This document shows positions 48,452-62,200 of a stretch of 64,000 bases of DNA, in pieces. The translations under genes were made by a program, and so were the position numbers. The notes under the pieces are model-generated. The model was not told where the DNA came from. It saw nothing but the letters and a program-made list of their open reading frames with translations, and searched no databases. This DNA comes from Ectocarpus siliculosus (Eukaryota; Sar; Phaeophyceae; Ectocarpales; Ectocarpaceae): positions 1,565,749-1,629,748 of the forward strand of contig FN649734.1 of NCBI GenBank assembly GCA_000310025.1, given 5' to 3'. The number at the start of each line of letters is the position of its first letter. Positions within the stretch are counted from its first letter, which is position 1.

Positions 48452-50909
48452 ATCACCCTGCCAGGAGTGTTGCTCATGAGCTGCGAGGTTTCGTGGATAA
48501 GGGCGCGTTATTTCCGGTCGGTTAGTTTACGAAAGACCTGGGCAAAGAAAACGAGAGGGGTAGCTTGTTCAGGAGATCTACACAATCAATCATTTATTTG
48601 TCTCTGTTCGGCCTTTCTTTGGGCGGTCGGGCACCTAGCTAGGTCCGCTGCTAGCCATCTATTGGCCATCCCTTTTGGTATGGTCCGGCGGGATGAGATC
48701 GCATTGATTGCCGGCAATCAATCGATGTGTTGCACTAGGATTTACTTTTGCGCACATTGATTGTTGAAAGCAAGCCGACCAATATCGTCGGCGTTGCTCT
48801 GTAGACATACGGTACTGTGCCTGTATGTACAGTATGTAGTCCTGAGCTGCCCAGCTTTTTCTTTTTGCTTCAGGTTTGTCTGAGAACGGAAGCGGGGAGG
48901 GTATCCTCAAGTCTGCAAGAAAAAAAGCATTTGGTTGAAACTTCACATATTTATTTTCACAAGACTTGAACGTACGTACCGCAGTCTAGTAGTCGGCACC
49001 ACCCGCCTCGTAGCCTCATGCGTGGGAGGACGGATGAACCACGTGGAACTAACTACGACGGCGTTTCGCACCGCCTATGAGAGAGAGACAACAAGCAGAC
49101 AGAGACAGAGACAGAGACAGATTCTCGAAAGATGGATCACTTTCGTGGATCGTTTCGCTCATCATCAGCTTTATCGCTTTATTAACCACCTGATTCCCGT
49201 TGCTGCACGTCGCCGTACGTATGGATGTGCGGACACACGGTGGTGCGTGACGGCTGCATGTGATGCAGACTGGCGACAACGTCAACGTGGCAACAACATG
49301 ACGCGTATCTTGCATCCGTATCTTGACTGTGACAACTCTTCGCTCGGACGACTGCTGTCCACCCGTTTCATTTCGCTTCGCTGCTCTCCGTCACCTACAG
49401 CAGCAGCATACCTGTCTGTGTTTGCTCTCTACCGCCCACTTCTAACCTATATATAGAATGTCGCAAGACCACCGTCAAACGTGTGCGCTGCCCTCCTCGA
49501 CGCCCTCTATCGTTGTATGTGTCCATCATCGCAAAGCAGTGACACGGTCAGTTGGTTCTTTCGGCAATCGCTTGAAATTCAACCCAGCATCCGTCTGGCC
49601 GTTGGCGTAGACGTAACTAATGAGATGTCCACACGTACCCGCATCTCCTTTGCTGGTGTAGATGGTGGCTGCGGCGGGTAATGATCTGACGAGCCGAGGG
49701 GTGAGAACTGCATGTGTGTTGTATAGTGAATCCGACGTAGTAACGTCCTGACCCACCATGCAATCAAACCATGCGAACACGGTTCGCTGATGAGAAGTGG
49801 GACTCGGAAGGAGGCAAGAGCTCCCGACATCGAGAGTGATTCTGCGGGGTAGTGGAGAATACATCGTCACCGCCTTATCGTAAAAAGCGCGTGTCATACA
49901 GGGCGTTGTGTTGCCGACTACAGCAGCAGTACGCGCGGGGTAAATACCGTGCTGCATCATCGGTTTATTGGGTCGCGCAGACGCGCAGACGCTACAGCAG
50001 TAGATCCAGATCTTCCGTTTCACACGTAGTCTGCCCAGGAATTCTGGCGCGCACACACAGTCGGTTAGCGCGGCCGATGCTGGATTAAGAAACGAACACA
50101 CATACGTACCCTCGACCCTTCTTCTCCTATCCTGCCGAGACGCATTCGGCACCGAGCGGGAACCCTGCGTAGAGCACGCCTGCACGCAGGCGAGTCGAAT
50201 TATTTTTACTGATTTTGAAGGACCCTGGGACCCCAGAAAATTTATTGTTTATCAGCGGAAATCTGTGTGCACGAAATGCACGCTTTTTGCCACACGCTTG
50301 CCGCCCTCCCCCTACCGCACCATTGTTCCAGCTCGCCCCCTCTAGACCCACATTGAGATGCGTGTTTGGAATCATCCGGAGACACGTCACTCATCACACC
50401 GGGGGAGCGCAATGGAGAGCAGGTACCGCAGGTGCGCCCCTGCTGTATGTAGATCATCAAGGCCTGCAGTATGGTTCCATCATGAGAGGGAAAGTTCGGC
50501 TCATTTTCTTCAGCGAAGGATCATCGTCGTGGTTGTATCTCCGAAAAAATCTGATACCGCGATGACCTACTCTTGTCATTGATTTGGGGGCCTGCCTCGC
50601 TCTTGATCTGCTCCTCCGTGGCTCACGACAGCAGCAGTGCCTAAGTCGTGAACTGCTGTTGGTCTCGCCCCCTCCGAAACCGTTTCTGTTCTGCTTCGTG
50701 CTTTTGCGATTTCCGTCTGTTTTCTTCACAGGGCCGCAGGAGCGGAGACTCCGCACGCGAAAAGTAGGCGCTTCCTTGCGGCGGCGCCCAACCTAGAACA
50801 TCAGCCGGAGGACAGGCTGCGCGTTGGGCAAAAAGCAACAGCAGCAGCAACAGCAGCAGCGGCAGCTACGGGAGGAGTGCAAGCCGCCGGGCTGAGGATT
50901 CCTGCTGCG

Positions 50910-52614
50910 ATGAGCGAGTACATGGTGCCCGATCCCTTCCTGGACGCGCGGGCTGCTGGCGGTCCGCCGAAGGACCTTCGAAAGATAAAGACAACCACCA
51001 ACGTACATGCGCAACACGACAACAACGGCAACGGCGACAGCACCGCTGCTGCCGCCGCCGAAGCCGCCCCCATGGCCGGCGGTCGTGGTCGGGGGGAGCT
51101 GCCATATGGACGGGAGATTGCGGCGGTGGAGCGCGACGGCACCTGGGACACTCCGCTGAAGGTATGCATGGCATGCATTTGTCTTGAAATAAGAGTTGCA
51201 GCCTTTCTGGGGTCCGCTCACTCCGGAGTCCGGAGGGCAAATTCCTCAACGAACTGATATTGTTATTGTTCGTTCTGCATGTCCCCCTCCCACCACATAC
51301 AGATAGCCCGTAGATACGTATGGAAGATGGCAGAGCCTGTTAGCCACAGGGAGACATCACCGTATGCTGCTCTAGAGATCAGTAGAACAACAGGACGTAG
51401 GTCAGGATTTGCTTTATGTTTTTCCTGTTACTTCCTTTCCGTAGGTGGCATGCCACTGCCATCGTACTGCTGTACGACATATAGACTATCGCACATCACA
51501 CCCGCTTGGACAATTTAACCAATGATCAAAAGCTCGAATGCTCCACAAGGAGATTGCATATATATCACACGACATGGTTCCTGACTACTCTCGACGAGAA
51601 GTTTCCAGCGCCGGCCGCCCTTCGGCTACGCCACTTTTTGTTCTGTGTGGAGTACAAATAATCGAGCTCGAAAACCGGTCCACGAGCCGGCCCACGGGAT
51701 GCGACATCTCCTCTGTCGCCTGCGGTCCTTGTTTTTTTAGTGCCGGTGTTTGCCCAGAAATTCAACGGCACCATTCGAAGTACTGACAATGACTTGGAAA
51801 TTCTAGTGTGTGCCCGCCGAAAACACCGACCGGCACTTACCGGGCATTAGCTCTACAGTACTCGGCCGGCACTAAACAGGGGCCCCTTCTGTACGGTTGA
51901 CGGTTGACGGTTGAACGAAAGTTAACATTTTTTCGAAACGTGCTGTTCTACATCAAGCGTCACCTTGGGTAGGAGCTTCGATCCGTCCACAGCCGACTTG
52001 CGTAGAGTGCTCGAGGCTCATCTATGGAGAGTTAGTTACAAACACAAACTTCGAAGAACTTAACGGCGACGACCCCCTCGAGACAAGGTTTGGAAAAACC
52101 CGCGCTGTTCTTGGCGACAAGCACCGCCTACATACCAATCTATAGACGTCTGTTGTCCCGCTCAACGTCCGTCCTCGATGGCGGCTAACCGCAACGCGCG
52201 CACCTCCCCACCCCGCACAGCAGGGCCCCCCTCTGCGCTTTCCTCGGTCGTCGTCCGCGCTAACGCAGCCGGACACCCCCGGTGGCCCGGCGAGTTTCGT
52301 GGCCATCGACGCCGAGACCCCCGAACACGCCGGACGGCAGCAGCAGCAGCAGCAGCAGCAGCGGCAGCGGCAGCGAGCGGCTCCGTTCTTGTCGAGAGCG
52401 AACGCGGGGCCTAGCGCTTCGTCGGTTTTCGACTCCTGGACCCCTACCGCGCCTGCTTCCAGCAACAGCACCAGGAGCAGCAGCATCAGGAGCGCCGACA
52501 GCAGCGGAACCGACGGCGGGAGGAGGGGCATCGACAGGAGCAGCGGCAGCAGCAGCCACACGATCGTGAGGTACTTCAGGGAGATATCCGCGGGGGCGGT
52601 AGGCCACGAGGGGC

Positions 52615-52651
<37 letters not shown>

Positions 52652-54107
52652 TGCCAAGCAGCGGCGCCTCGCTGGTAGCGTCGCCGCCGGCGCCGTTCCC
52701 GGCCGCTCGCCGGGCAGCAGCAAGCGGGGCGGGACGGCGGCGTTGGGATACGAAGCAGAGGAGGAGGAGGAGGAAGAGGGGGCGTTCGCCTCGAACAACC
52801 CGATGTTCGACAACAAGCGGCGGAAGAAAGCTCAGCGGGCCCCAGACGCGGGGGGCGTCGCCGCCGTAGGAGGAGCACGGGAGGAGGACGACGAGGCATC
52901 GGAAGAGGCGTTTTCCCCGTACCGGTCTCGAAACTCGCCCTCCTTCGGAAGGGGCGGCGGGACCCGCCGGTCAGGGTCCCGCGAAGAAGAAGAGGAGGAG
53001 GAGGCGTACGCCTCGTACAACAACGCCGTCTACGGGAAGGGCCGACGCACGCCAAAGGCGACCCTGAGCCGCGGCAGTAGCGGGATCTGGTCGGGGGAGG
53101 AGGAGGAGGACGGGGACGAGTTCCTCCCGAGGAGCAGCACGCCGACGCTCGCTTGGGGCCCGCCTCAACCGGCGGCCAAGCGCAGCGGGCGGGGAGACTG
53201 GGAAGAATCGGAGGACGACGACGACAACAACGATGCCGTGGAGGGGTTCTTCTCGTACAACCCGATGTACAACGAGCGGCGCCCTAGACGGGCAGCGGCG
53301 TTGTCGTCGGCACCGGCGATGCGGGCCGCCGCTACCGGTAACGATGACGACGACGACGACGAGGGCGGCGGCGGCGGGTTCGAGCCCGACGACATGTCGC
53401 TGGTTTCCATCTCGGTGCCGTCGCTGGCCGCTACCCTCGGCGCAGCGCCCTCCGAGGCCACTACAGGGCAGGCTGTTTCGATGTCACCCGCGGCGGCGGC
53501 GGCGGCGGCGGCGGCGAACAGAAGGGACGCAAGATGGGACGCCGGGACCAGTTGCGCCGCCCCCAAGCGCGAGCATGCCTCGGAAATGTTCGGGAGGTTC
53601 CGGAGCGCGGCGAGAAGCGGGGCCGGTGCCGGTGCACGCCCGCTCGGTCGCCGTAGCAGCGCGGTGTCTGACGCGTCCCCGCGGGCATCGGCGGCGGTGG
53701 ACGGTGATGATGTAGCAAAGCCCGGGCTCGTGGGCAGCACCAGCGGCGGTGGCGGCGGCAGCAAGCCCCCGTTTGTTCGCCTGCCGTCGTACGTAGACAT
53801 CTTCGGCAGCGGCAGCAGCGAGGGCGACAGCAGCAGCAGCAGCAGCGTGGCGTCCTCGAGTCCAAAGCCCGTCGAGGAGGAGGGCGGAGGCTTGGCGAGG
53901 GGAAGACAAGAAGAAGACCCAGCCCGGAAGGTCTGGAGGGGCAGGGGCAACGTGAGCAGGCCCCCTCGGGTCGCCCCACTGAGTCCCCACACCGGTTCAC
54001 CGCAGACGTCGTCGGCTACGGCTTCTCCCGAGGCGGCGACGACGGCCAGGGCTAGGGTAGAGGTAGAGGGGGACCTGGAGGAAGGCGGCGCGCGGGCCAC
54101 GCGTGCG

Positions 54108-54150
<43 letters not shown>

Positions 54151-57100
54151 AGGTAGCGGGGGGGGACAGCGGTGCGGTAGCGGTTGTCGGCAGCGACGCC
54201 GATGCCCAGTCTTTGGTGCTACCCTGCCCGCCCTCCGACGAGGAAAAGGTGAGACAGACGGCCGGATGCAACGTTTGTGTGTTGTAGTGCAAACAATTAT
54301 TGCGCGGTTGCATTTTTGTGGTTGATGCTTTGCTCGTTTTTCTCGAAATGTCCCGGTGTTGTAGCCGAACAGGATCCACAATTGGCATTCACTACTACAG
54401 CGTTGACTCTCCGAACCAGTAGCAGTGACGAATTTTGCACTTTTCTTACGGCCCGTCGCCCTTCCCTCTGCCGTACGCTAACAGATTATCTACCACCACA
54501 GCGGACGCTTGGGCCTCATCACGTGCGCCATGATCTCTTTCGCCGCTCTGACGTGGGGAATGTGGCTCTTCACCATGGTCACCCCCGCCTTCTATTGGTT
54601 TGGGGCCCCTGCCATCTTTCTCATCTTTTACACGGCCTGCCACTGTGAGTAGATAGTGGCATCGAAGCTTACGAGGGAGTAGGAACGTATTGAAAATGGG
54701 AATTCCGACACCGGGGGGTGGCTTGCGAGAGAGCACGTCCACACCTCCCACGCGTTTCGCAAAGGGCCCTAGAAATCATTTTTTTGTAGTTTGCTTTTGT
54801 CTTTTGAAGTGGTCGTCGAAGCGCAATCTACAAAGTTGTAGATGCCTTGGGTCTAGCTAGTAACAGCGAACAGACAAGAACAAATGGTGGTAAAGAACGA
54901 AAAACCGCTGAAATCTCCTAATCGCTCTCCGAACTGCTGCCGTTTTTCTCTGAACGCCTCAGACCTTGGCATTGCCATCTGGGGTAGGGACTTCAAGCCC
55001 GAGGTCCACACGGAGGTCTTGAGGGCGTCGCAGGAGAAGGGCTACCGGCCCTCGGTGGACGTGTTCCTGCCCGTGTGCAAGGAGCCGCTGTACCTGCTCG
55101 CCAACACGTGGCAGCACGTGGCCGCGCTGGACTACCCCGACTTCAAGGTGTTCGTATTGGACGACGGCGCCAGCGACGAGGTGGCGGCTCTCGCCTCCAA
55201 GTTCGGGTTCGAATGTGAGGGTTTGGGCCGGATGTTGGCAGGAAAATATATCATTCTTTCTTCGAGATCGTTGTGTGTTTTGTTCCGTTCTCGTTCCTTG
55301 TTGTTCCCGCTTCCAGCCCGGTGTGTACCGTCACCGATGGTAACCCAGTTTGTTCTATCTCGTCCCGCTTACCGTTACTGCCCCCGTGTTGTTGCCTGAC
55401 GCCGCCACCCACTGCTGTCGCGGAATCGCGGAAGACGTTGTGAGGGAGGATGCACCGGCGCTCAAGAAGGCGGGGAACCTGCGCAACGCTTTCGCGCGGA
55501 CTTCGGGGGAAGCGATCGCCATTTTCGACGCCGACTTTTGCCCCAGGTGAGTGAGAGCGTAGCACATCGACATTGGGTGGCGGGGGGGGGGAAAGAGTTA
55601 TCGGAAACCAATTTATTTTCTTCCTATTTGCTAGCTTGTGCTTGTCCGCAGGCGAGCGTGTGTTTGCCAGAAGCGTAGTTGTTGGTTACGGGGTTTCGGG
55701 CACACGGAAGGGGGGATTTCTTGATTTTCCTGCGACTGAGGCAGAGGGACAATAACAGTGGATGTGGAGGAACCAAGTGCGGAGGGGACGAAAACTATCG
55801 TCCCGCGTTCCCGCCTCGTTTCGTGTGTGGATCTATTTCATGACGCTAACCGGCTGACGGCTGACTAGTAAACCTCGTGGTATCTAGTTGACTGACGCCG
55901 ACCTAGCGCGACGGATGACAAATGAGAAGCTGCTGTTTTTGCTTTGGTCGTTGTAGCAGCAGCACTCTCATCGTCTTATATGTGTCTACACGCTTGGATT
56001 CTGTGCGCGTGTTTCAGGCCAGACTTCTTGAAGGAGACCGTGCCCTACTTCGGGGAGGACCCCACCATTGGCATCGTTCAGACGCCGCAGTACTTCCGAC
56101 ACCGCAAGGAGCAGACGTGGATCGAGCAGGGGGCGGGGGTCTCGCAGGAGTTCTTCTACCGCATGGTGCAGGTATGCGGCCAGCGTGCATGCTTGGTAAT
56201 GTTGTAGTAGTGCGTGGTGCTCTAGACGCTTCGTCTTCTCCCCGACGGAAATGCATGGTAGGTGGATAGTAGTAATATGCGTGCGTGTGCACGTGCGTGC
56301 GTGCGTGCGTGCCCCCACACGAACGTTCTCGCGGTAACGACGACCTGATTTTTTGGTCAACGAAGGTCTTCGAGGTAACAGCGACGCTGTTGTTTTTGTC
56401 TAGGAAGGTCTCGTGTCCGACGCCCGTAAGCGGATGCAGCGACAAGTCGTCCTTCTCGGCGGTATCTGTGGCTCTCGATTGACAGCCAACCGGTGCTTAG
56501 CACGTGATGCGCCTCCTCTGTTTTGATTCCGTTTCTGCGACTGGCTGCTACTGATCAACCAGGACAAGCCAATCAGAGCTTGTGACACTGTTCGTTGTAT
56601 CCTATTAGAGCTTGTGACACTGTTCGTTGTATCCTGTGTTGCTACTGTTTTGTCTCCGCGACTGCCGAAAATACAGGTGAACCAGGACAGGTTCAACGCG
56701 GCCGTGTGCGTGGGGTCCTGCGGACTGTACCGCAGAACGGCTCTGGAACCACTAGGGGGTATGGCGGCCATCGAGCACTCGGAGGACATGTACACTGGCT
56801 ACAAGATGACGGAGAACGGGTTCAAGGTGTGTTTGTCTCGTGCATACGTACGTGGGCTCTGGGCGTTTCGCGTCCCGGGCTCTATTATTAGTCGTTATCG
56901 TGTTGCCCGTAGCTCATCAAACGGGGGATGAATTTCTTGCGATGATTTCCATGATGGCCCGCCCCACTTTTTATTGGTCTTGGGGGATACTAGAGAATTC
57001 TAGAGCTCGTCAAACTCTGGTGCCAGTTCCTGGGGTGCCTACAGGAGTGCCGGTGTACATCACCTCCGCGCTTCCGGTACCCATGAGCGTGGTGTGGCAA

Positions 57101-59286
57101 AGCGTGTTGCCATGCGAACCGCATATGTATCTTCTCACTATCGATCGATTATCCCCCCACTGATCGATTATCCCCCGACTTCCGCCTCTCCGCAGATCAA
57201 GTACGTGCCGCTGGCGCTGGCGATGGGGATCTGCCCCGATGAGCCGCAGAGCTTCTTCATGCAGCAGTACCGTTGGTGCAAGGGAAGCACGACGCTCGTC
57301 AAGGAGAAAGGGTTCTGGACCTCCGGCATTTCCAAGCGCCAGAAGCTGTGCTTCCTGAACGGCCTGCTGTACTACTTCGCCACGTCTCTGGTGCGTGCGT
57401 GCGACTCTCCGGCCAATGAAACGGCGACTTCTTACCAAGCGTACGAATAGCAGAACATGTGTCCGTGCAACATGCCAGCCAGCCTGTCCCGCGCGGAGGT
57501 TGTGTATCTTCATCACCGCATGTATCTTTTGAAGCGAAGACAAAAAATACAAAAAATATGAACCTAAATCTTCGGGAGTTTGTCTCTCTCTGTTGGGCGT
57601 TGCCGGTGGACGTTGCAAATGTTTCATCGCAGGCATCCGTCTCTCTGCTATTGATATTCATGCTCCAAACTTGCACTATCGTTGCGGTCGTATCGTCGCG
57701 TTGACTTGTCCTTGTGTTGTTTGTTCTTGTAGCCATCGTCGTCATCTCGTTGTGTCGTGTTATTGTTTTCGCCCCCATCTCTTCCCGCCACCACTCCCCC
57801 CCAACCCCCTCTTCCCTCTTCCTGTTTTTGCCTTCCTGTTGTCCCCATGCCGTACACCCGCCCTCGTACGCTCTCATCCTCGACACGCCAGCTTCTCTTC
57901 ATGGCCCCTCTGCCTATCATGCTCCTGGTGTGGGTCGAGGCTGACGGCGTGCTCTGGTACCACTCCGGCTTCGCGCTGCCGTCGCTAATCTTCGCCGCGA
58001 TCGTCCTGCCGCTGTGGTCCAAGCAGCGCTATGGGATGGCTTGCCACCGTGTGAAGATCATTCAATAGTGAGAACAAAACAAACACATTTTGCAGCTATT
58101 TTTTTTCCCCCGCTCTTCTCTAGTTTCTCTCCCGATTTGTTCGAAATTTCCGACTTGTGCTTGACGCAATGAGGCAACCCTTTTTTCGCTTTTTATTGAT
58201 GTTTTTTTTGTTTTATTTTTTTTCTCCGGTAAGGTTTTATTTTTTTTCTTCTCTCCGGCAATCTAACGTGTGGCAAGCTCTCACTCAAAACTATTGTAGC
58301 GAACGTACTCGATGACTTTCAATTCAAGCACAGCACAGCAAAAAACGTCTTCTCGTCTGAGACGAATGCGGCAACTCCCCCCCCTCCCGATCGCCATACA
58401 TTCCAAAAAAAAGTCTGCGGTGCGCTCCATACCACTTGGTCTGACCCACTCCTACCATAGTTCATATTTCACACTGCCTGATGAAACTGACCCCGTCCCC
58501 GCCACATCCCCTGCCTGCCTGCAAACACTGTTTCGTTGCCGCCGCTGCGTGCGTGTATCAGCTACGCACACCTGTACGCCGTCAAGGACTCCCTTCTGGG
58601 TTTGTCGGCACCCTGGGTACCTTCTGGAGGCTCCAGGTGTGTAGTACATGCGTGCACTTACGTATTAGGTGGTTCCCTTTTTTGTTCCGGGCGTCGTTCG
58701 TCGCACCTTTCGATGCAACGTCTCCTAAGGTTGATTCTGGTCGAGACGATTGGTGGAATGGAGTGATTATTTCGTGACGGACTCATTCTACTCGCTCAAT
58801 GATGGATAGACGATCGTGATCTTCGGCTTTGACTGTGGCCTTATATACGATATTTATTTTCCTGGCTGTGTTTTTTCCGTTTCCGTACGTTCATTTGTTT
58901 TTGGTTTTAATTTCCTGACTGTTCTTGACCCATGTATTTGATGCAGCATTTTTGACATTCCCGGTTGTGGTACCTCCGTTGATTTCTGTACATGATACCT
59001 TTGATAAATACCTTCCTTCCCTGGCCATGTTTTTTACATTTATTTCCTGTCTGCCGTTCGTTCCCGTCTCTGTCCATGGCAACAACATCTTTGATCTTAC
59101 AGGCTTACTTCCACGAGGTACAAGTCTTCGGTGCGACTGATGGTCGTCTGGAGCTTCGTCTCTTCGGCGCTCATCTTTGGGGGCTGCGTGTGGCGGATGA
59201 CGATGCTCACCTGGTACCACTTTGTTCCCGCGATGGTGTTCGCCGTGGGCACCTTCGCCCTCAACATGAGCACCTTGGTTTACTGA
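50910..59286 (+). CDS. Cellulose-synthase-like processive GT2 glycosyltransferase, copy B (11 exons, 1244 residues)
   Basis: Exons: 50910-51161, 52224-54248, 54485-54644, 54963-55214, 55435-55546, 56018-56171, 56677-56826, 57196-57390, 57892-58067, 58562-58636, 59103-59286. All phases join, giving an intact frame. Residues 1-759 are low-complexity with polyGln, polyAla and acidic runs and three related NPMY/NAVY motifs (about 277, 351, 431). Two membrane helices come next, then the GT-A domain with VLDDG (Asp 879-880), DADF (928-931), TPQ (956-958), SED (Asp 1022) and QQYRW (1058-1062), then C-terminal membrane helices. This is the fold that couples beta-glucan synthesis to membrane translocation; the product is probably cellulose or a related glucan. 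Exons 3-9 match copy A in phase and length apart from its one-base insertion. The acceptor of exon 2 could also be at 52269. The final exon merges what are two exons in copy A. Confidence 0.9.
51533..51722 (+). mobile_element. R1-related repeat, copy d, in intron 1 of copy B
   Basis: Shares TCGAATGCTCCAC with copy b, CTCTCGACGAGAAG with copy a, GCCGGCCGCCC and TTCTGTGTGGAGTA with copy c, and the right terminal block AATCGAGCTCGAAAACCGGTCC. It sits in the first intron of copy B, as other copies sit in introns 3 and 11 of copy A. Confidence 0.5.
52616..52652 (+). repeat. CAA microsatellite encoding a polyglutamine run in copy B
   Basis: About 12 consecutive CAA codons in exon 2 encode uninterrupted Gln at about residues 216-227. 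A second Gln run near residue 124 uses CAG codons (about 52338-52365). Pure-codon arrays are prone to length variation. Confidence 0.95.
54108..54152 (+). repeat. GCG array encoding polyalanine in copy B
   Basis: About 15 GCG codons in a row encode Ala between the EGDLEEGG island and the VLPCPPSDEEK end of exon 2. The matching place in copy A is Ala-rich but less pure. Confidence 0.9.
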
Positions 59287-62200
59287 GGGAGGAGCTCAAC
59301 ATGAGCAACTTGCCGTCCTCTGAGTGAGGATCATTCCGCCTTGTTTGCTACCCCCCCTCCCCACCCCCCCCCCCCTTCACTAGTTTTGTTGTCGTGGCGG
59401 ATCATCCGTCTCGGCATCACATGTTTGGAGTGAAGAGAATGCTTGTCGTGCACACGACTACCGGGCATCGTAACAGCGCCCTTGGCATTCGAGTCGTTTT
59501 TTTCTGACCGGTGCCTAGACATGACGTGCGCACGAGTACATATTTTCGGCCCTTGCGAAACTGTTGTGAACTCGGCCTTTTCCCGGAAGTCCGGGTGAAA
59601 GCACTGCTCCTGTATCGTGGGCACGTCCTGTTTTATTCGGGGACGACGCATGCTGAATTATTTCCTTGCTTGTACAAGTAATGGATGCGATCGTGATACG
59701 GGGCGGTGCACGGGGCGTATAGCCACGTCAAAGTCTCTCCGGCGAGAGAGGGCAGGTCGCATTGTAGGAGAAAAGGGGACTCCTGCCCCCCTTTCGTGAA
59801 GAGGTGCGTCTGCCGTGCTGATGGTTTGGCATGCCCAAGAGCACCACTGCTGGGCCGATTTTCTAGCGAATATTTTTTTGCTAGAAATGCGATTTTATCA
59901 CCCCTAGCATGTTTTTTTTTTGGCTAGGGATCGACCAATGCTCGCTCGTTTTCGAATGATGCTCGCTCGTTTTCGAATGATGGAGACGGAAGGGGGTAGA
60001 GATAAGGCTGGATACTTGTCGGAGGGGGGTTGCCGGTTATCCCCCAGGCGAGCAAAGTGCGCCTCTTCAGAACCTGCTGGCAACGACAGAGCACCGGCGG
60101 CGGTGCCCTGCCACAGGGTGTTTTTCAAGTACCTTGCCAAGGGTGTCTTGCAAGAAAGTACTGTACGATTATATTAGACCTAGGCTTGGTGGCTGTGGGG
60201 GTCTTGTTCCCCCGATGTTTTTCTTAGAAAATTGTAGTTTAAAGTTGGTGACTTGGGGTTATTAGAGAATTGTAGATTAAGTTGGTGGCTTGGTATTTGT
60301 ATCATATTTTATCAGTACTGAGTTAGAGACAGCATTATCGTGGTTTTGTACTAAAGGGGTGTGTGTGTGAACCACGTGTGGGAGGGGAGGGGTGCCATTT
60401 TTTGTACGCGACTGAAGGACGTCGTCCGCAGTGGTGAGGCCCCTGTGAAGAAACTCGAAAGGGACGACAGGTAGAGTTTTGTTAGGTGCAAGCGCACAGC
60501 AATGACCGGCAAGTGCCCATGGTCTTTTTGTCCAAAAGCGCCGTTCGCTGCTGATGTCACGTCCCTGATGGTTCCGTTGTTTTGCGTGATTTTGTTGTTG
60601 TTTTGGGTTGTGGTAGTGCTATGAGTTGATGTGATTGCGAATCCTTGAGACGACAACCAACCTCTCTTTCGCCCTGTATCGCCCTGTATCGGCCAAAAGG
60701 CTTGTTTATTTGTGATGTTTGTACTTTAATTGCGGCCTTCCTTCTGTGGTTACATGTTTTGGTCTCCCCTTTTGTGCGGGTACATCTTTTGGTGGTGCGT
60801 TTTCCCTGTCTGTAAGCAGATGATGACTGCATGTTTGGTGCTGCTTCGCCTTTTTTTATCGAACGGCTGGGGTTGTGAGGACGACCCAATCAATTTTTTA
60901 CGTTTTCTTTCTTGTTGATCAACTCTGTGCTACGAGGGAGTACGGAGTAGACAAACTACTCTCGCCCTCGGTGGACAACACTCCCGCATGATTCTCTGCC
61001 AATTGTACCTGACGTGGGAGGGGGTACTCGCGTGGTATCACGTCTCGATGCATCGGTACCGACGCAGGTGCATCGTATAGTATCGAGCCCCCGTTTTCCC
61101 GTCAGGAGACGCTATAGTTGGCGGAGGTGGTATCGCTTCAGATAGTATCCATCTATCGTGGATCAAAGCCCATGAACGCACTCAATACTCACAACAGCTT
61201 TCAGGGAATGCATGCATCCAGGGTGCGGATCAGTTGTTTCTACGGATTCCATGTGTTTTGAAAAGGTCTCATTTCGCCCTGGAAAAAATGGTAAACAATC
61301 GTGGATCAATGCTCGGGATGCTTACATGGACAGACAGCTTTTTGAGAATCCATCAACAGTGAGGATGAATGATGTTTCTACGCACGTTGATCCCGTGTGT
61401 TTCGCAAAAGGTCTCCATTCGCCCTCGAACAAATGGCAAATAGATGCACAGCACCCACTGGTCGCCCTCCTCATCTTGCACTCGAGAGCTGTCTTTGATG
61501 GTGAGATGTCATCACACACAGCGCCTTTAGGTAAGTGGCAGGTGTTGCGGCTCTGATGCATGTACGCACACGTGCTACTGTAGACTGTTGTGACTATTCT
61601 TCTACATTTTCACATGAAGATCCGTATTCTCGGTCTCCGGTCAACATGAACAACCACGGTGATGCCACGCCCAAGATTCATTCACACACCTATTCTTCAC
61701 GTTCGTTGCACCTCGCCCACATATAGTCTTGTCGCTTTGGGTCTTGGCGTTCGGCTCGAAGTGGTCGTCATCGACGAAGCCTGGTACACCAAGTCAACGC
61801 GGGTGAGTGGGGCGTGCCGGTGTGTACACGCACCAGGGCACCAGGCGCTGACCAAGTCAAGTCAATCGATCCATATGATTCTCCCAGATGGTCGCCATGG
61901 CATCTGTAGGCCCACAGCACAAGAGAATGCACGCTGTGCTGTGCACGCACGAATCCTGGTCCCAGAGTGCCGTAGGAGGTTACCCTGCTTATGGTTTCAG
62001 GCATCTTCGGTGGTAGGGGACAGGTGCAGACTTGCTTGGTAGCTGCGGCTCTGTAGCTGCGGCCCTCGCCTGCTGGACGCGTAACAACACCGAGCGCGGC
62101 TTTTCGGCGCACAAAATTTATCGAGTTTTTCGCGTGATAGATTTTTTTGGGTGAATGCAATGATGCAATGGTCTGGTGTATTCCGGGAAAATATCTCCGA

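Larger units (their letters stand above)
43921..50909. other. Non-coding interval between the LNR gene and copy B
   Basis: No supportable gene. It contains the presumed 3' UTR of the LNR gene, MITE copy 2 (47035-47238), T-rich low-complexity DNA at 47.95-48.1 kb, SINE-like copy 2 (48183-48448) with its AAC array, and the upstream region of copy B, which includes a polypurine AGAGAC run at 49079-49120. No promoter element can be assigned with confidence. Confidence 0.45.

Noticed and set aside
53165-54388. Antisense open frame of 407 codons opposite exon 2 of copy B
   Set aside because: Same reason: it mirrors polySer/polyAla coding DNA and has no motif or splice structure of its own.
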